Of a DNA stretch of 50,714 nucleotides, positions 41,778 to 50,704 are shown one piece after another. Under the pieces are notes generated by a model. The model was given only the letters and a program-made list of their open reading frames with translations. It did no database searches and had not been told where the DNA came from. The number at the start of each line of letters is the position of its first letter. Position 1 is the stretch's first letter. The stretch covers positions 1 through 50,714 of the forward strand of contig JALFRA010000023.1 in NCBI GenBank assembly GCA_022785125.1, given 5' to 3'. The DNA comes from Clostridiales bacterium. GTDB lineage: Bacteria > Bacillota > Clostridia > Oscillospirales > Oscillospiraceae. Both the position numbers and the translations under genes were made by a program.

Positions 41778-42584
41778 ATGTTTGAAGAAAGTCGGGAAAA
41801 TACCGGCGGCGTAATCGCCGGAATGCTTCGTTCCCTGGAGGACGGGCATTTGGATAATGTTCCGTCTGCTGAATTAGAAAAAGCGGAACCGGCAGCTTCT
41901 CCCGCAAACAGCAGTAGTGATGAGGTTCTGGAGATGGCCGGTGACTTTAACTACGATGGCTACCAAGTGGTACGCCGTGAGTTCTTCGCCCATATTAATG
42001 AGCCGTCTGTAACTTTCAACAATTACAAATTTTATGTAAATACCGCCTGCCTGAACCGCTTCCCACAAGTTGATTATGTGCAGGTATTGGTCAATCAGGA
42101 GAGCAGGATCTTGGCGATCCGTCCCTGTCGGGCGGAAGATCGGGATGCCTGCGCCTGGTGCACCAACGGCTCCGGCAGACGCAAACCGAAACAGATCACC
42201 TGCAAGATTTTTTTCGCCAAAGTGTTTTCACTGATGGGCTGGAATCTGGACTATCGATATAAGCTCCTCGGGCGGATAATCCATGCCAGGGATGAGTGGC
42301 TCATCGCATTTGATCTCACAGCGACCGAAGTGTATCAGCGGGTGCAAAAAGACGGCCAGAAGCCCAAGTCTTCTCGAACTCCCGTGTTTCCGGAGGGCTG
42401 GAAGACGCAGTTTGGACTCCCGTTCCGGGAACACCAGAAATCTATGCAGGTAGACATTTTTGAAGGATATGCTGTATATGGGTTGCGCGATAACATCGCT
42501 CCTGCTGCATCAGAGCAGTCAGACGAGGCTGCCTCTGATACTGGTAGTAAGTCCGTTTTGGGAGGACAAGGACATGAATCATGA
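41778..42584 (+). CDS. Protein with the recombinase-tail domain, 268 aa
   Basis: ATG directly after the recombinase stop, with GGAAGGAGG upstream. After a 45-residue low-complexity leader, residues about 50-190 match the recombinase C-terminal domain: YQVVRREFFAHINEPSVTFN, VQVLVNQESRILAIRP, FSLMGWNLDYRYKLLG and LIAFDLTATE. A CAWC pair replaces part of the loop. The rest (about 195-268) is less ordered. I do not know a named family. Its place between the recombinase and the ParB-like genes argues that these domains work as subunits with the recombinase. Confidence 0.8.
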   Translation: MFEESRENTGGVIAGMLRSLEDGHLDNVPSAELEKAEPAASPANSSSDEVLEMAGDFNYDGYQVVRREFFAHINEPSVTFNNYKFYVNTACLNRFPQVDYVQVLVNQESRILAIRPCRAEDRDACAWCTNGSGRRKPKQITCKIFFAKVFSLMGWNLDYRYKLLGRIIHARDEWLIAFDLTATEVYQRVQKDGQKPKSSRTPVFPEGWKTQFGLPFREHQKSMQVDIFEGYAVYGLRDNIAPAASEQSDEAASDTGSKSVLGGQGHES

Positions 42585-42972
42585 AAATCAATTGCAGGCT
42601 TACTTAACGCTGGACCCTGCGCGAAACCGGATTCGAATCCACAGGCAAACGATTCGTCTCTTGAAGAATCCTGCGTATGTGCAATTCCTGGTAAACCCTG
42701 AAGAACTGTATATCGCCGTTCTCGGATCGGACAAACCTATTTCAGGCGGGACCGCAAACAAGGTTCGGATGTCAAGTACATCCCAGCAGTCTATAGAATT
42801 CTATAGTACGATCCTTATCAAAAACTTTTCCGAACTGCTGGGTGGCTTTGACCTGAGATTTAATTACCAGCTGACCGGTGAGATCGATCAAGTCAACCGG
42901 GTCGCATATTTTTCCCTCAAAACCGTCAAACAGCTGGAACGCAGGAGGCTACATGACAGAGAAAGCATTTAG
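42574..42972 (+). CDS. Minimal recombinase-tail-domain protein, 132 aa
   Basis: ATG 42574 follows GGGAGG and overlaps the previous gene by 11 bp. Nearly the whole length aligns with the same domain: YLTLDPARNRIRIHRQTIRL, VQFLVNPEELYIAVLG, FSELLGGFDLRFNYQLTGEI and VAYFSLKTVKQLE. This is the third copy in a row, which defines the domain as a free-standing unit of about 120 residues with a conserved VxxLVNPE-like core. No catalytic residues are obvious. A DNA- or protein-binding role is inferred. Confidence 0.8.
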   Translation: MNHENQLQAYLTLDPARNRIRIHRQTIRLLKNPAYVQFLVNPEELYIAVLGSDKPISGGTANKVRMSSTSQQSIEFYSTILIKNFSELLGGFDLRFNYQLTGEIDQVNRVAYFSLKTVKQLERRRLHDRESI

Positions 42973-43906
42973 GCAGCTTAACATCGATCCGGAATTCAAA
43001 AACTTGATTCGTCCACTTCGCCGGGAGGAATACCGGCAGCTGGAGCTGAATCTGGTCGTGGAAGGATGCCGGGAAGATATCATCGCATGGAATGATACCA
43101 TCATCGACGGTCATAATCGCTATGAAATATGCAATAAAATGCGCATTCCTTATGGAGTCAAGGAGCTGGATTTTCCAAGCAGAGATGCTGCCATCGCCTG
43201 GATCTGTGCGAACCAACTCGGACGACGCAACATCTCAGAAGAAACCAGGAAATATCTGATTGGGAAACAATATGAAGTGGAAAAGAAAGTACAGCGAAAT
43301 AGGAATGGCTATAATCAGTACCGTCCGAATCCCAACATTGCTGTGGGGAGAGGCCGCCCAATAGATGAAGAGAGCGGCCGGCGAACAGCAGCCCGGCTGG
43401 GAAGGAAGTATCATGTGTCCGGCGCAACCGTACAGAAATATGCGAAATACAGTGCAGCATTAGATACCATTGAACAAAATGCTCCTGAGCTTGTTCCGCA
43501 CATTCTTTCCGGGGCATATAAGATTTCTTTCGAAAATATCGTTGCTCTATCAGAAATGGAACCCGAAGAATTGAGAGCACTTAGTAAAAAAATCGGAAAA
43601 AATCCCTACGCTTTTGCTCGTTACAGTGAATCGAGACGATGCCTTTATTCCGACGCTTCTGCCAAGCCCGGTACAGCGGCGGCAGAGCAGCCGGCTATCA
43701 AGACGATGCCCGCCTATGACCCGGATGCGGAAGTTGCTGGACTTACTCTTACGATCCCCTCCTGGATGAGCTCCATCGACCGGACAAAGTCCATGGCACA
43801 TTTGGAAGCGATCTCACCTGCTGCAAGACAAAACCTCTTGGCGGCGTTGACTGAATTAGAAGGAAAAATCCAGGAAATGCTCAATGCAATTGAGGTGGAA
43901 TCCTAA
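42953..43906 (+). CDS. ParB-superfamily protein, 317 aa
   Basis: ATG 42953 follows GCAGGAGG and overlaps the previous gene by 20 bp. The ParB N-terminal-like domain (about 20-95) has VVEGCREDIIAWNDTIIDGH with NRYEI, the GxxR...DGHxR pattern of ParB/Spo0J-type nucleotide-binding proteins. A helix-turn-helix-like region follows (AARLGRKYHVSGATVQKYAK, about 140-165). The C-terminal third has a linker and a final helix (LAALTELEGKIQEML). In plasmids such proteins act in partition or regulation. There is no ParA-type ATPase in the window. It shares a base with the next gene (TAATG). Confidence 0.86.
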   Translation: MTEKAFRQLNIDPEFKNLIRPLRREEYRQLELNLVVEGCREDIIAWNDTIIDGHNRYEICNKMRIPYGVKELDFPSRDAAIAWICANQLGRRNISEETRKYLIGKQYEVEKKVQRNRNGYNQYRPNPNIAVGRGRPIDEESGRRTAARLGRKYHVSGATVQKYAKYSAALDTIEQNAPELVPHILSGAYKISFENIVALSEMEPEELRALSKKIGKNPYAFARYSESRRCLYSDASAKPGTAAAEQPAIKTMPAYDPDAEVAGLTLTIPSWMSSIDRTKSMAHLEAISPAARQNLLAALTELEGKIQEMLNAIEVES

Positions 43907-44775
43907 TGGAAGATTATAGTATGTTTGTTCCCAATGTTCACTTCGAACAGATTCCCATCAAGAACCTCGTATCCAATCAGGAGTACCAGAGGAATATTTC
44001 CGAACAGCATGTGCTGAATGCTGCGGCACACTTTGATCTGTATCAGATCAACCCTGTGAAGGTGAGCCGTCGAAATGGGGTCAACTATGTCTTCAATGGC
44101 CAGCACACGGTGGAGATCGTCGCCCTGGCCTCTGGCTCTCGTGAAACGCCAGTCTGGTGCATGATATACGATGATCTGAACTACGAGCACGAGGCAGATA
44201 TCTTCGCCAACCAGATGAAGTTTGTCAAACCGCTCCGTCCCTATGAAGTGTTTATGGCAAATGTGGAAGCCGGGAATCAGGAGCAGCTTATGATCAAAGA
44301 TCTGGTAGAGTCTTATTCTCTTTCCATTGGCCAGGTCAGAAACTATGGCGTTGTCTGTGCTGTCTCTACGCTTGAAAATATATATGAGCGGTTCGGTTAC
44401 CACGTACTTGATCGAACACTCAGACTCTGCGTAGGCACATGGGAGGGCGATATGAATTCGCTTTCCGCCAATATGCTCAACGGAATCGCCAGATTGGTAT
44501 ACACCTTTGGCGACACATTGAAAGATGAAACCTTCAAGGAAAAAGTGGGGGAAATGTCGGTCAAGCTGCTTTCGAGGACAGCCAAGGAACGACGCCCCGG
44601 TTCTATGGGCTATGCCGAGGCGATGCTTCTGGCCTATAACCGCAAATGCAAATATCCGCTTAAATGGACCAAGCTCTACGAGAAGAATGTGGGGAACAAT
44701 GAAGGACTGGACATTGATACGGACATGGACGTGGATGAGGGCGGGGACTCTTTTGAGGGAGCCGCCAAAGAATAA
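43906..44775 (+). CDS. ParB-like/DUF6551-type protein, 289 aa
   Basis: ATG 43906 overlaps the previous stop by one base. The N-terminal part (about 10-110) resembles ParB-superfamily proteins of the DUF6551 type: QRNISEQHVLNAAAHFDLYQ, NYVFNGQHTVEIVALASGS, and an acidic HEADIFANQMKFVKPL segment. A helical C-terminal domain (about 115-250) and an acidic tail (DIDTDMDVDEGGDSFEG) follow. It is the last gene of the recombinase operon, before a hairpin. Family assignment is by motif memory. The role in the operon is unknown; DNA binding or nucleotide hydrolysis is plausible. Confidence 0.8.
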   Translation: MEDYSMFVPNVHFEQIPIKNLVSNQEYQRNISEQHVLNAAAHFDLYQINPVKVSRRNGVNYVFNGQHTVEIVALASGSRETPVWCMIYDDLNYEHEADIFANQMKFVKPLRPYEVFMANVEAGNQEQLMIKDLVESYSLSIGQVRNYGVVCAVSTLENIYERFGYHVLDRTLRLCVGTWEGDMNSLSANMLNGIARLVYTFGDTLKDETFKEKVGEMSVKLLSRTAKERRPGSMGYAEAMLLAYNRKCKYPLKWTKLYEKNVGNNEGLDIDTDMDVDEGGDSFEGAAKE

Positions 44776-44776
44776 G

Positions 44777-44810
44777 CAAACGGACGGTTCCACCAGGAAT
44801 CGTCCGTTTG
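44777..44810. terminator. Hairpin between convergent genes
   Basis: A perfect 10-bp stem (CAAACGGACG 44777-44786 with CGTCCGTTTG 44801-44810) begins one base after the DUF6551-like stop and lies just before the end of the convergent hipA gene. The T-run is weak, but the location suits a shared terminator. Confidence 0.7.
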
Positions 44811-44818
44811 TGATCTTA

Positions 44819-46075
44819 TCATGGAAGGGAAAAGGCGGGGCGCATATACTCTATCGCTCCTCGGCTGAGACCATACTGCCCGGCCAACTGTTCCCAGTGT
44901 CCGGATACTGTTTTGCAGACCTCCTCTGCAGCCTGTTCCGCTTCCTGCGGGGCAAGGCCGAAATAATCGGCTACTTCCAGAGCCAGTTCCAAGTCAATGG
45001 TGTTATCATACTCACTCACATTGAGGGAAAGCCGGTCCCCCGAGGGGACTGGGTTCACATCATAGAGAGGGGCCAGCCGCCAGCCGGTGGGTGTCAGAAG
45101 GAAACCATGGTTGCGCAGGTGGTCGTCAGTATTGGATACCGCCATGCTGAACACGATCCGCTTCCACAGCTCGGCCAGATCCTGCCGGGGTGATGCCCCG
45201 TTGGCCCGGATGAACGCCGCCAGATCCAGATAGCTGCTTCCGTCCGCTGCAGAGGCTCCATCGGTCTTGCCCAGCAGGGTCATGGCTGAGGCGAAGTGGA
45301 TGCGACGGCTGCCGTTTCGGTCAAATCGCTTGACGAGAAAGGTACTGCCGGTCTTGGAGAACGTCTCCAATTTGGATTCCGGAACATCCAGTCCGCAGAG
45401 CCGTGCCAGGTCATGGACGACCTTCTCCCACGCGCCGCTGTTATATTCATCATGCTTGGAAGGGAACTTGGCAATCCACAAGGCACCATCTGTGGCCTGC
45501 ACCGTAGCTTTGGGTCTTGCGCCTCCCAAGGAGGAGCCGGGGGCCAGAAGCTCACGCAGCCATTTTTCATTCAGGCCGCTCTCATCGCTCTCGAAAGCGA
45601 TAGAGGCGTTTTCCAGCGTCCGAAGGTTTACCCATGGAGGCGTCGCAAACGCTTTATCGTTCGAAAGAAATTCGCCCCCTTCTTCCAAGCTGAACCGCAG
45701 CGCACCCATACGGGATTCATCGTAGACCCCCAACAGGAAGTCGCTCTCGGTGAGCTTACGGGGCTTGCGGTCCTCTTTGCGAGCGTCGATGGCCTCCTTG
45801 CGCTTCATCAGCAGACGCCCCCAGCGATCCGGACAGGAGTCGGAAAACAGGCCAAAGAGCTGCTTGTTCAGCGGCACATACTGCCGCCCGCGGTAAAGAG
45901 CCAGATCCGGGTCCAGAGAGAAGGAACTCTCGGCGGATGACAGCCAGGCTGGATCATACTCAAAGGAAAAGGTTTCCTGTCCACGGACGAAGCCGCAGCG
46001 CAGCCGCCCCAGCAGAGTGGGTGCCTCTCCACGCCAATTTTCATATACATAGATGGTCTTTTCGTCCTGCGCCAT
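44819..46075 (-). CDS. hipA: HipA-family toxin kinase
   Basis: 418 aa. An N-terminal subdomain (VYENWRGEAPTLLGRLRCGF, then a SFEYDPAWL segment) is followed by the kinase core: SSLGGARPKATV (phosphate-binding loop region), WIAKFP (the ATP-binding Lys), STFLVKRFDR, catalytic SNTDDHLRNHGFLL, and APLYDVNP with the metal-binding Asp. HipA toxins phosphorylate a cellular target (glutamyl-tRNA synthetase in E. coli) and stop growth until neutralised by HipB. The gene begins 3 nt after its antitoxin gene. All catalytic motifs are intact, so an active toxin is expected. Confidence 0.92.
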   Translation of the reverse strand: MAQDEKTIYVYENWRGEAPTLLGRLRCGFVRGQETFSFEYDPAWLSSAESSFSLDPDLALYRGRQYVPLNKQLFGLFSDSCPDRWGRLLMKRKEAIDARKEDRKPRKLTESDFLLGVYDESRMGALRFSLEEGGEFLSNDKAFATPPWVNLRTLENASIAFESDESGLNEKWLRELLAPGSSLGGARPKATVQATDGALWIAKFPSKHDEYNSGAWEKVVHDLARLCGLDVPESKLETFSKTGSTFLVKRFDRNGSRRIHFASAMTLLGKTDGASAADGSSYLDLAAFIRANGASPRQDLAELWKRIVFSMAVSNTDDHLRNHGFLLTPTGWRLAPLYDVNPVPSGDRLSLNVSEYDNTIDLELALEVADYFGLAPQEAEQAAEEVCKTVSGHWEQLAGQYGLSRGAIEYMRPAFSLP

Positions 46076-46078
46076 GGG

Positions 46079-46399
46079 CTACTCTCCTTTCTTGGGTGCC
46101 CGCCGTCTGGTGGGCAGCGCCAGATCTTGTAGCTTCCTGCCGAATTCATCATCTTTTGCAATAAGCAGCAGGTCGCTGTCCATATTGTTTAATGCGTGCA
46201 GCACAGCGGCATAGGAGCCGATGGATACCGTAGGGGTGCCTTTCTCAATGGATATCAGAGTGGCTCGGCTGATCCCGGCACGCTCTGCTACCAATTCCAG
46301 GCTCAACTTCCTGCGCAGGCGGGCCAGGCGGATCTGCTCACCCATCTGTGCCAGGATCTCCCGTGTTTGCGGCATGATGACCGCAGCTTTTTTTGCCAT
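46079..46399 (-). CDS. hipB: HipB-family XRE antitoxin
   Basis: 106 aa from ATG 46399, with AGGAGG 9 nt upstream; TTG 46405 is less likely. Residues about 20-75 form a helix-turn-helix (LSLELVAERAGISRATLISI, then VSIGSYAAVLHALNNMDSDL). The basic C-terminal tail (RRRAPKKGE) may contact the toxin. HipB binds its own promoter and neutralises HipA; the order hipB-hipA and the 3-nt spacing match the classic operon. The upstream sequence has a consensus promoter inside an AT-rich region. Confidence 0.9.
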   Translation of the reverse strand: MAKKAAVIMPQTREILAQMGEQIRLARLRRKLSLELVAERAGISRATLISIEKGTPTVSIGSYAAVLHALNNMDSDLLLIAKDDEFGRKLQDLALPTRRRAPKKGE

Positions 46400-46421
46400 G
46401 CACAATCGCCTCCTAACATAA

Positions 46422-46453
46422 ATTATACTATATTATTTCGGCGATTATGTCAA
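46422..46453 (-). promoter_or_regulatory. hipBA promoter
   Basis: Minus strand TTGACA (46453-46448, perfect), a 17-nt spacer and TAGTAT (46430-46425); TATAAT (46427-46422) overlaps it at 20-nt spacing. It lies 22 nt before the hipB start and is the likely place of HipB autoregulation. Confidence 0.75.
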
Positions 46454-46468
46454 TTATATTTGAAGTTA

Positions 46469-48112
46469 TCAACTTTCTTTTTCCAGGCGTTCTTCGATAA
46501 GGTACCCTCCTCCGAAGATAATGTCCAGTCTCCCGTCGGGATACACCTTCACACACTCAATCATTTGGTGGACGATGGTATCGTCGTACTCCATCTTTTT
46601 GGATGCTCGGTCGGCGATGATCTGCTGTAGTTGAAGGATTCGGCTGTCATTCACCTGATCGGAAGCAAGTGCTTCTTCGAGTTTCTGAATCCGTCCTTGC
46701 AGGAGTTCAATGGTATCGGAAAGTTCTTTGAATTCAGCTTCGTGACTCTCGATACCCTCCCCGCTTTCCACGCTCTCATTGATAAGAGATACCATTTTCC
46801 GATTCAGTCCATCTATTTTCCGCCGGAGCAGGTCGATCTCATCTGTGCCTCCGGTTAGACCGATTGCTTCACCAATGGTTGCCCGCATGAGTGCCATATA
46901 AGTGGACTCGTCTTCCTCGTTGAATCGGTTGATTGCCCGAACAATAGCGGCGTGGAGGGCGGTCTCATCTACCGTGAGCGAGGTTTTGCAGTAGCGCTTT
47001 CCATAGTCTAAGCGGCTGATGCAGCGCCAGACAACTCGCTTTTTTCCTCGGGATGTCCAGGTCACGCGCTTATATCGACTTCCGCATTCGGCGCAGATCA
47101 TCACATTGGATAGTGCGTACCGGGAGTATTTTCCGGTGGCTGTGGTAGCCGTTTTGGTGGAATTTGGCTCCCGGCTCATCCGCCTGGCAAGTTCTTCCTG
47201 CGTTTTGTGAAAGAGCTCTCGGCTGATGATGCCAACATGGCTATTCTGTACATAGTACATGGGTGCCTCACCTGTGTTTTTGCGGCGAACCTTACCAATA
47301 CAGTCAATTGTGACCGTCTTTTGAAGGATGCTGTCCCCGCAGTATCGTTCATTCCGGAGAATACCCTTAATCATGCTCGCAGAGAAGGAGAAGCGTTTTC
47401 CTGGTATCTGGAGATTTTCTTCTCTGAGTTTGGTTGAGATCCGGTTGATGGTTTCACCTGACAGGTACATATTGAAGATCCTCTCCACGATGGATGCCTC
47501 CTCCGGGACGATCTCCGGTTCTCCGTCTGCACCCTTGCGGTATCCCAGAAGGCACTTATAGTTGAATATGGGCTTGCCCTCCTGAAATCGCTTACGAAAA
47601 GTCCAGGTGACATTCTTGCTGATGCTTTCGGATTCGGACTGTGCGAACCCTGCGTAGATGACCAGATAGAGTTCGCTGTCGATTTGCAGTGTGTCTATAT
47701 TTTGCTCCTCGAAGTAGATGCCAATCCCTCTTGCCCTGAGCATTCGGACATGGTCCAGGCAGTCCACTGTATTACGGGCGAAGCGGGAAACGGATTTCGT
47801 GATGATATAGTCGATTTTCCCAGACAAGCAGTCGTTGATCATCTTCTGGAACTGGGGGCGCTTATCTGCACGTGTCCCGGAGATGCCCTCATCTGCGTAG
47901 AGTCCGGCGAACTCCCATTCGGGCTTAGCGGCAATCATCTCGGTATATACCTTTTTCTGGTTGGTATAGGATGTGAGCTGCTCCTCGCTGTCGGTGGATA
48001 CCCGGCAGTAGGCAGCAACCCGCCGCTGATGATACTGCTCCCTGTTGACGATCAGGGAGCGTTTTGGCTCAATAACCGATATTGTTTTCTTGGGTATCTT
48101 GGTTACATTCAT
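46469..48112 (-). CDS. Large serine recombinase (third of the trio)
   Basis: 547 aa from ATG 48112 (GGAGATGAAG upstream); the frame runs to 48136 inside the previous gene, which it overlaps. Resolvase domain with VAAYCRVSTD (nucleophile Ser39), YADEGISGTRAD and IITKSVSRFARN. The recombinase domain follows (ILRNERYCGDSILQK), then a zinc ribbon MICAECGSRYKRVTW...CISRL...YCKTSL and a long coiled coil (about 420-510), the standard layout of clostridial element integrases. It should cut and join DNA at att sites. It is co-transcribed with the two upstream recombinase genes. Confidence 0.92.
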   Translation of the reverse strand: MNVTKIPKKTISVIEPKRSLIVNREQYHQRRVAAYCRVSTDSEEQLTSYTNQKKVYTEMIAAKPEWEFAGLYADEGISGTRADKRPQFQKMINDCLSGKIDYIITKSVSRFARNTVDCLDHVRMLRARGIGIYFEEQNIDTLQIDSELYLVIYAGFAQSESESISKNVTWTFRKRFQEGKPIFNYKCLLGYRKGADGEPEIVPEEASIVERIFNMYLSGETINRISTKLREENLQIPGKRFSFSASMIKGILRNERYCGDSILQKTVTIDCIGKVRRKNTGEAPMYYVQNSHVGIISRELFHKTQEELARRMSREPNSTKTATTATGKYSRYALSNVMICAECGSRYKRVTWTSRGKKRVVWRCISRLDYGKRYCKTSLTVDETALHAAIVRAINRFNEEDESTYMALMRATIGEAIGLTGGTDEIDLLRRKIDGLNRKMVSLINESVESGEGIESHEAEFKELSDTIELLQGRIQKLEEALASDQVNDSRILQLQQIIADRASKKMEYDDTIVHQMIECVKVYPDGRLDIIFGGGYLIEERLEKES

Positions 48113-48974
48113 TTTCTTCATCTCCGATCTCGACATCGGTTTTGGTATGTAGGATCACCTTTCCTCCGCTGCCAAGCGTCAGGTAGGCGGCGATGTCACT
48201 AAAGTAGGCCGGGCTGAATTCCTCCTGGGGAGTCATCAGACTTACCCGCTTTCGGGCGATGGATGCAGCAATCTGTAGATGGGCATCGCTCTCAGCATAG
48301 AGCCGCTCTGCCATTTCGATTGTTTTGACGATAATCAGTGCATCGCTGGGGTCATCCCGCTCCAGTTCGGCATCAATTTCCCGGTTGATTCGCTGGGCTT
48401 CCGCCGACAGCTCTTTTCGCTTTTTGGGGCGAGGAATGAGCAGATAGCTATTGGCGATGATGCGGTTCATCAGGATTGCCACCTTTTCCAACAGGTGTGT
48501 ATCGGAAATCCGTATGCGCTGACCGCAATCAGGATTAGTGCAATCCCAGCTCTCGCGAATCCGGTGCTTACTGCTCACCCTTCGCCGCATAGGGGCTCCG
48601 CACTCCGCACATCGGACCAGATCCCGAAGCAGGTCGATCCCCTCCAGATTTTTTTCGAAGGTGTTCCGCTGGCGGGCTGTTTTCACGGCAGCCGCTTCCT
48701 CATACTGCTCTTCCTCAATGATCGGGTCATACTCCCCATCGCCAATGTATTTGGCGTTTCCGATGATTCGTGCGATACGAGCTTTATCCCACACGTCCGT
48801 TCTCTCACTGTAGGGGATCTTCCTCTCAGTCAGCAGCTCGGCAATACTTTGGAGGGATGCGCCGTTGATGTAGGCGCTGAATATCTCGCGGATGACCGCA
48901 GCTTCATCTTGTGCGATGACTGTCCTTCCATTTCTCATGGTGTAACCGTATGGGATATAGCGTATCTTCTTCAT
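48069..48974 (-). CDS. Recombinase-family protein lacking the catalytic domain
   Basis: 301 aa. It begins directly with the recombinase domain (MKKIRYIPYGYTMRNGRTVI, EIFSAYINGASLQSIAELL, IARIIGNAKYIGDGEYDPII), followed by a zinc ribbon (VRCAECGAPMRRRV...CTNPDCG) and a coiled coil. The N-terminal resolvase domain of about 150 residues with the catalytic Ser is absent, and no remnant lies upstream, because only 17 bp separate it from the first recombinase gene. It is therefore a native DNA-binding accessory rather than a damaged enzyme. The trio order catalytic / non-catalytic / catalytic suggests it works with its neighbours in one complex. Confidence 0.85.
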   Translation of the reverse strand: MKKIRYIPYGYTMRNGRTVIAQDEAAVIREIFSAYINGASLQSIAELLTERKIPYSERTDVWDKARIARIIGNAKYIGDGEYDPIIEEEQYEEAAAVKTARQRNTFEKNLEGIDLLRDLVRCAECGAPMRRRVSSKHRIRESWDCTNPDCGQRIRISDTHLLEKVAILMNRIIANSYLLIPRPKKRKELSAEAQRINREIDAELERDDPSDALIIVKTIEMAERLYAESDAHLQIAASIARKRVSLMTPQEEFSPAYFSDIAAYLTLGSGGKVILHTKTDVEIGDEENECNQDTQENNIGY

Positions 48975-48991
48975 GGCGAGGTTCCTCTCTG

Positions 48992-50533
48992 TCAGAGCAT
49001 TTCAGTGAATCTCAGCCCGCCGATGAGGGTGACTGTCATTTCATCTCGGCGGCTGATACTGATGGCCTGAACAATCTCAGTAAAAAGCTTCTCATCGAAG
49101 CGGTCCAGTGGTTCCTCGAGCTCTTCCAGCAGCTTTTTCAGCCGCGTCAGTTCCTCTATCATATGGGTAATGCCCGAGGAGAATTCACATTGGCGCTCCC
49201 GCTTCAGCCGGCGCAGTTGGTCGTTAATCTCCCGCACCTGAGCTTTATGGACCTCATCTTTGAGGTATCCCTTTGCATGGAGCTGCTCCACCATCACCAA
49301 CTTGGCGTTCAGATCTGCAATGTTCCGGCTGATCTCCCTTGCGGCCGTGTTTTTCTGCTTTCGCTTCAGCTCGGCGGATTCCAGACGGAGTAGAGTCTGA
49401 CCCAGGATGTCGTATTCAGAGAACCGAAGCTTATTGACCATGGCGATGAAGGCATCGTAGATCCTCTCCTCGCTGTAGTAGTTTGAGCCGCACTGGGTAC
49501 GATCCTGAATGTGTTTGGAGCATCCCCACTTTACTGTCCCGGAAACCTGCCTCCTGCGAAAATACGAGCCGCACTCAGAACACTGAATGCGGCTCGTAAG
49601 AGGGTAGATATTTTGCGTTGTAGATTTTCCAAAGACATCCTGACGCTTTTTCAAGAGGAGCTGGACCTTGTCAAAGGTATCTCGGTCAATAAGAGGAGCG
49701 TGGGTCATGGAGGCGTAGAACATATCCTCCTGACCTCGATTTCGGAACTGTTTGAAGGGGACTGTGGTGTCGCGGTAGGTTTTCTGATATTTGCAATCGC
49801 CGCAATACCGCTCATTTCCAAGTATGTATGCCACCTTGGTGGAGCGCCAGGTGGATTTCCCGGTTTTGGTTTTGATGCCGCGGCTGTTGAGATCCCGGGC
49901 GATCTCCGATGTAGACTGGCCGCTCAGGTAGTTTTCGAACATCATGCGGACGATGGCCGCCTCCGGTTCATAGACCACCAGCGCCTTATCCACCAGCCGG
50001 AAGCCGTAAGGAGCGTTGCTGTCCACATATTCCCCAGACTGCATCCGCTTCACGATGGAAAGCCGCTGGTTCTGGGAAATTGCCTTAGACTCCTCCTGTG
50101 CGATGGCAGAGAAGGTATTGAGCAGCATCTCATCTCCGAGGGCCAGGGTGTAGATTCCCTCTTTCTCAAACTGCACCCCCACGCCGAGCAATTTCAGCTT
50201 CCGGACATATTCCAGAGACTCCTTGGCGTTTCGGGCGAAACGGGAGACGGATTTGGTGACGATCAGGTCGATTTGGTGCTGTTCGCACATCTTGATCATT
50301 CGCTGGAATTCGGTGCGGTTCTGTGCGTTCATGCCAGAGAGCCCTTCGTCAGCGAATATCTCCACCAGCTCCCACTCTTTTTTTCTCTGAATGAGGCTGG
50401 TATATACCCGAATCTGGTTGGCGTAGGAGTTCTGCTGATCCGCTGAATTGGAAGATACCCGGCAATAGGCGGCAACTCGGATTTTGCGGATTTCCTGCCT
50501 GGTGATGGGCGAGATGAGTTTGACCTGCGGCAT
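48992..50533 (-). CDS. Large serine recombinase (first of the trio)
   Basis: 513 aa from ATG 50533, with AAAGGAGGGC upstream. Resolvase domain with VAAYCRVSSN (nucleophile Ser27), FADEGLSGMNAQ and LIVTKSVSRFARN. The recombinase domain (ILGNERYCGDCKYQK) is followed by a zinc ribbon IQCSECGSYFRRRQ...GCSKH...QCGSNYY and a coiled coil (about 390-480). This is a standard integrase of clostridial integrative elements. It heads a leftward three-gene operon. The att site could lie upstream (50534-50667) or outside the window; I cannot identify it. Confidence 0.92.
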   Translation of the reverse strand: MPQVKLISPITRQEIRKIRVAAYCRVSSNSADQQNSYANQIRVYTSLIQRKKEWELVEIFADEGLSGMNAQNRTEFQRMIKMCEQHQIDLIVTKSVSRFARNAKESLEYVRKLKLLGVGVQFEKEGIYTLALGDEMLLNTFSAIAQEESKAISQNQRLSIVKRMQSGEYVDSNAPYGFRLVDKALVVYEPEAAIVRMMFENYLSGQSTSEIARDLNSRGIKTKTGKSTWRSTKVAYILGNERYCGDCKYQKTYRDTTVPFKQFRNRGQEDMFYASMTHAPLIDRDTFDKVQLLLKKRQDVFGKSTTQNIYPLTSRIQCSECGSYFRRRQVSGTVKWGCSKHIQDRTQCGSNYYSEERIYDAFIAMVNKLRFSEYDILGQTLLRLESAELKRKQKNTAAREISRNIADLNAKLVMVEQLHAKGYLKDEVHKAQVREINDQLRRLKRERQCEFSSGITHMIEELTRLKKLLEELEEPLDRFDEKLFTEIVQAISISRRDEMTVTLIGGLRFTEML

Positions 50534-50667
50534 CAACAGCCCTCCTTTCTGGCTGAATTTTGGATTGTACTACATTTTGACATTAAGGTCAAAAGGGAGG
50601 TTTTGAAGTTAGCGCAGCTAATGTTAGGCCTGTTTTGCTGCTCCAAAACAATATCATACCAATAAAA

Positions 50668-50704
50668 ATTGCCTGCCGGCCCTCTATACGGGACGGCAGG
50701 CAAT
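50668..50704 (-). terminator. Terminator of a gene right of the window
   Basis: A perfect 11-bp stem (ATTGCCTGCCG 50668-50678 with CGGCAGGCAAT 50694-50704) is followed on the minus strand by TTTTTATT. It ends a leftward gene beyond the window edge. Confidence 0.8.

Noticed and set aside
43903-44793. Minus-strand open frame of 296 codons opposite the DUF6551-like gene
   Set aside because: Almost exactly antisense to a coupled operon gene with a proper start overlap; the product has no recognisable features.
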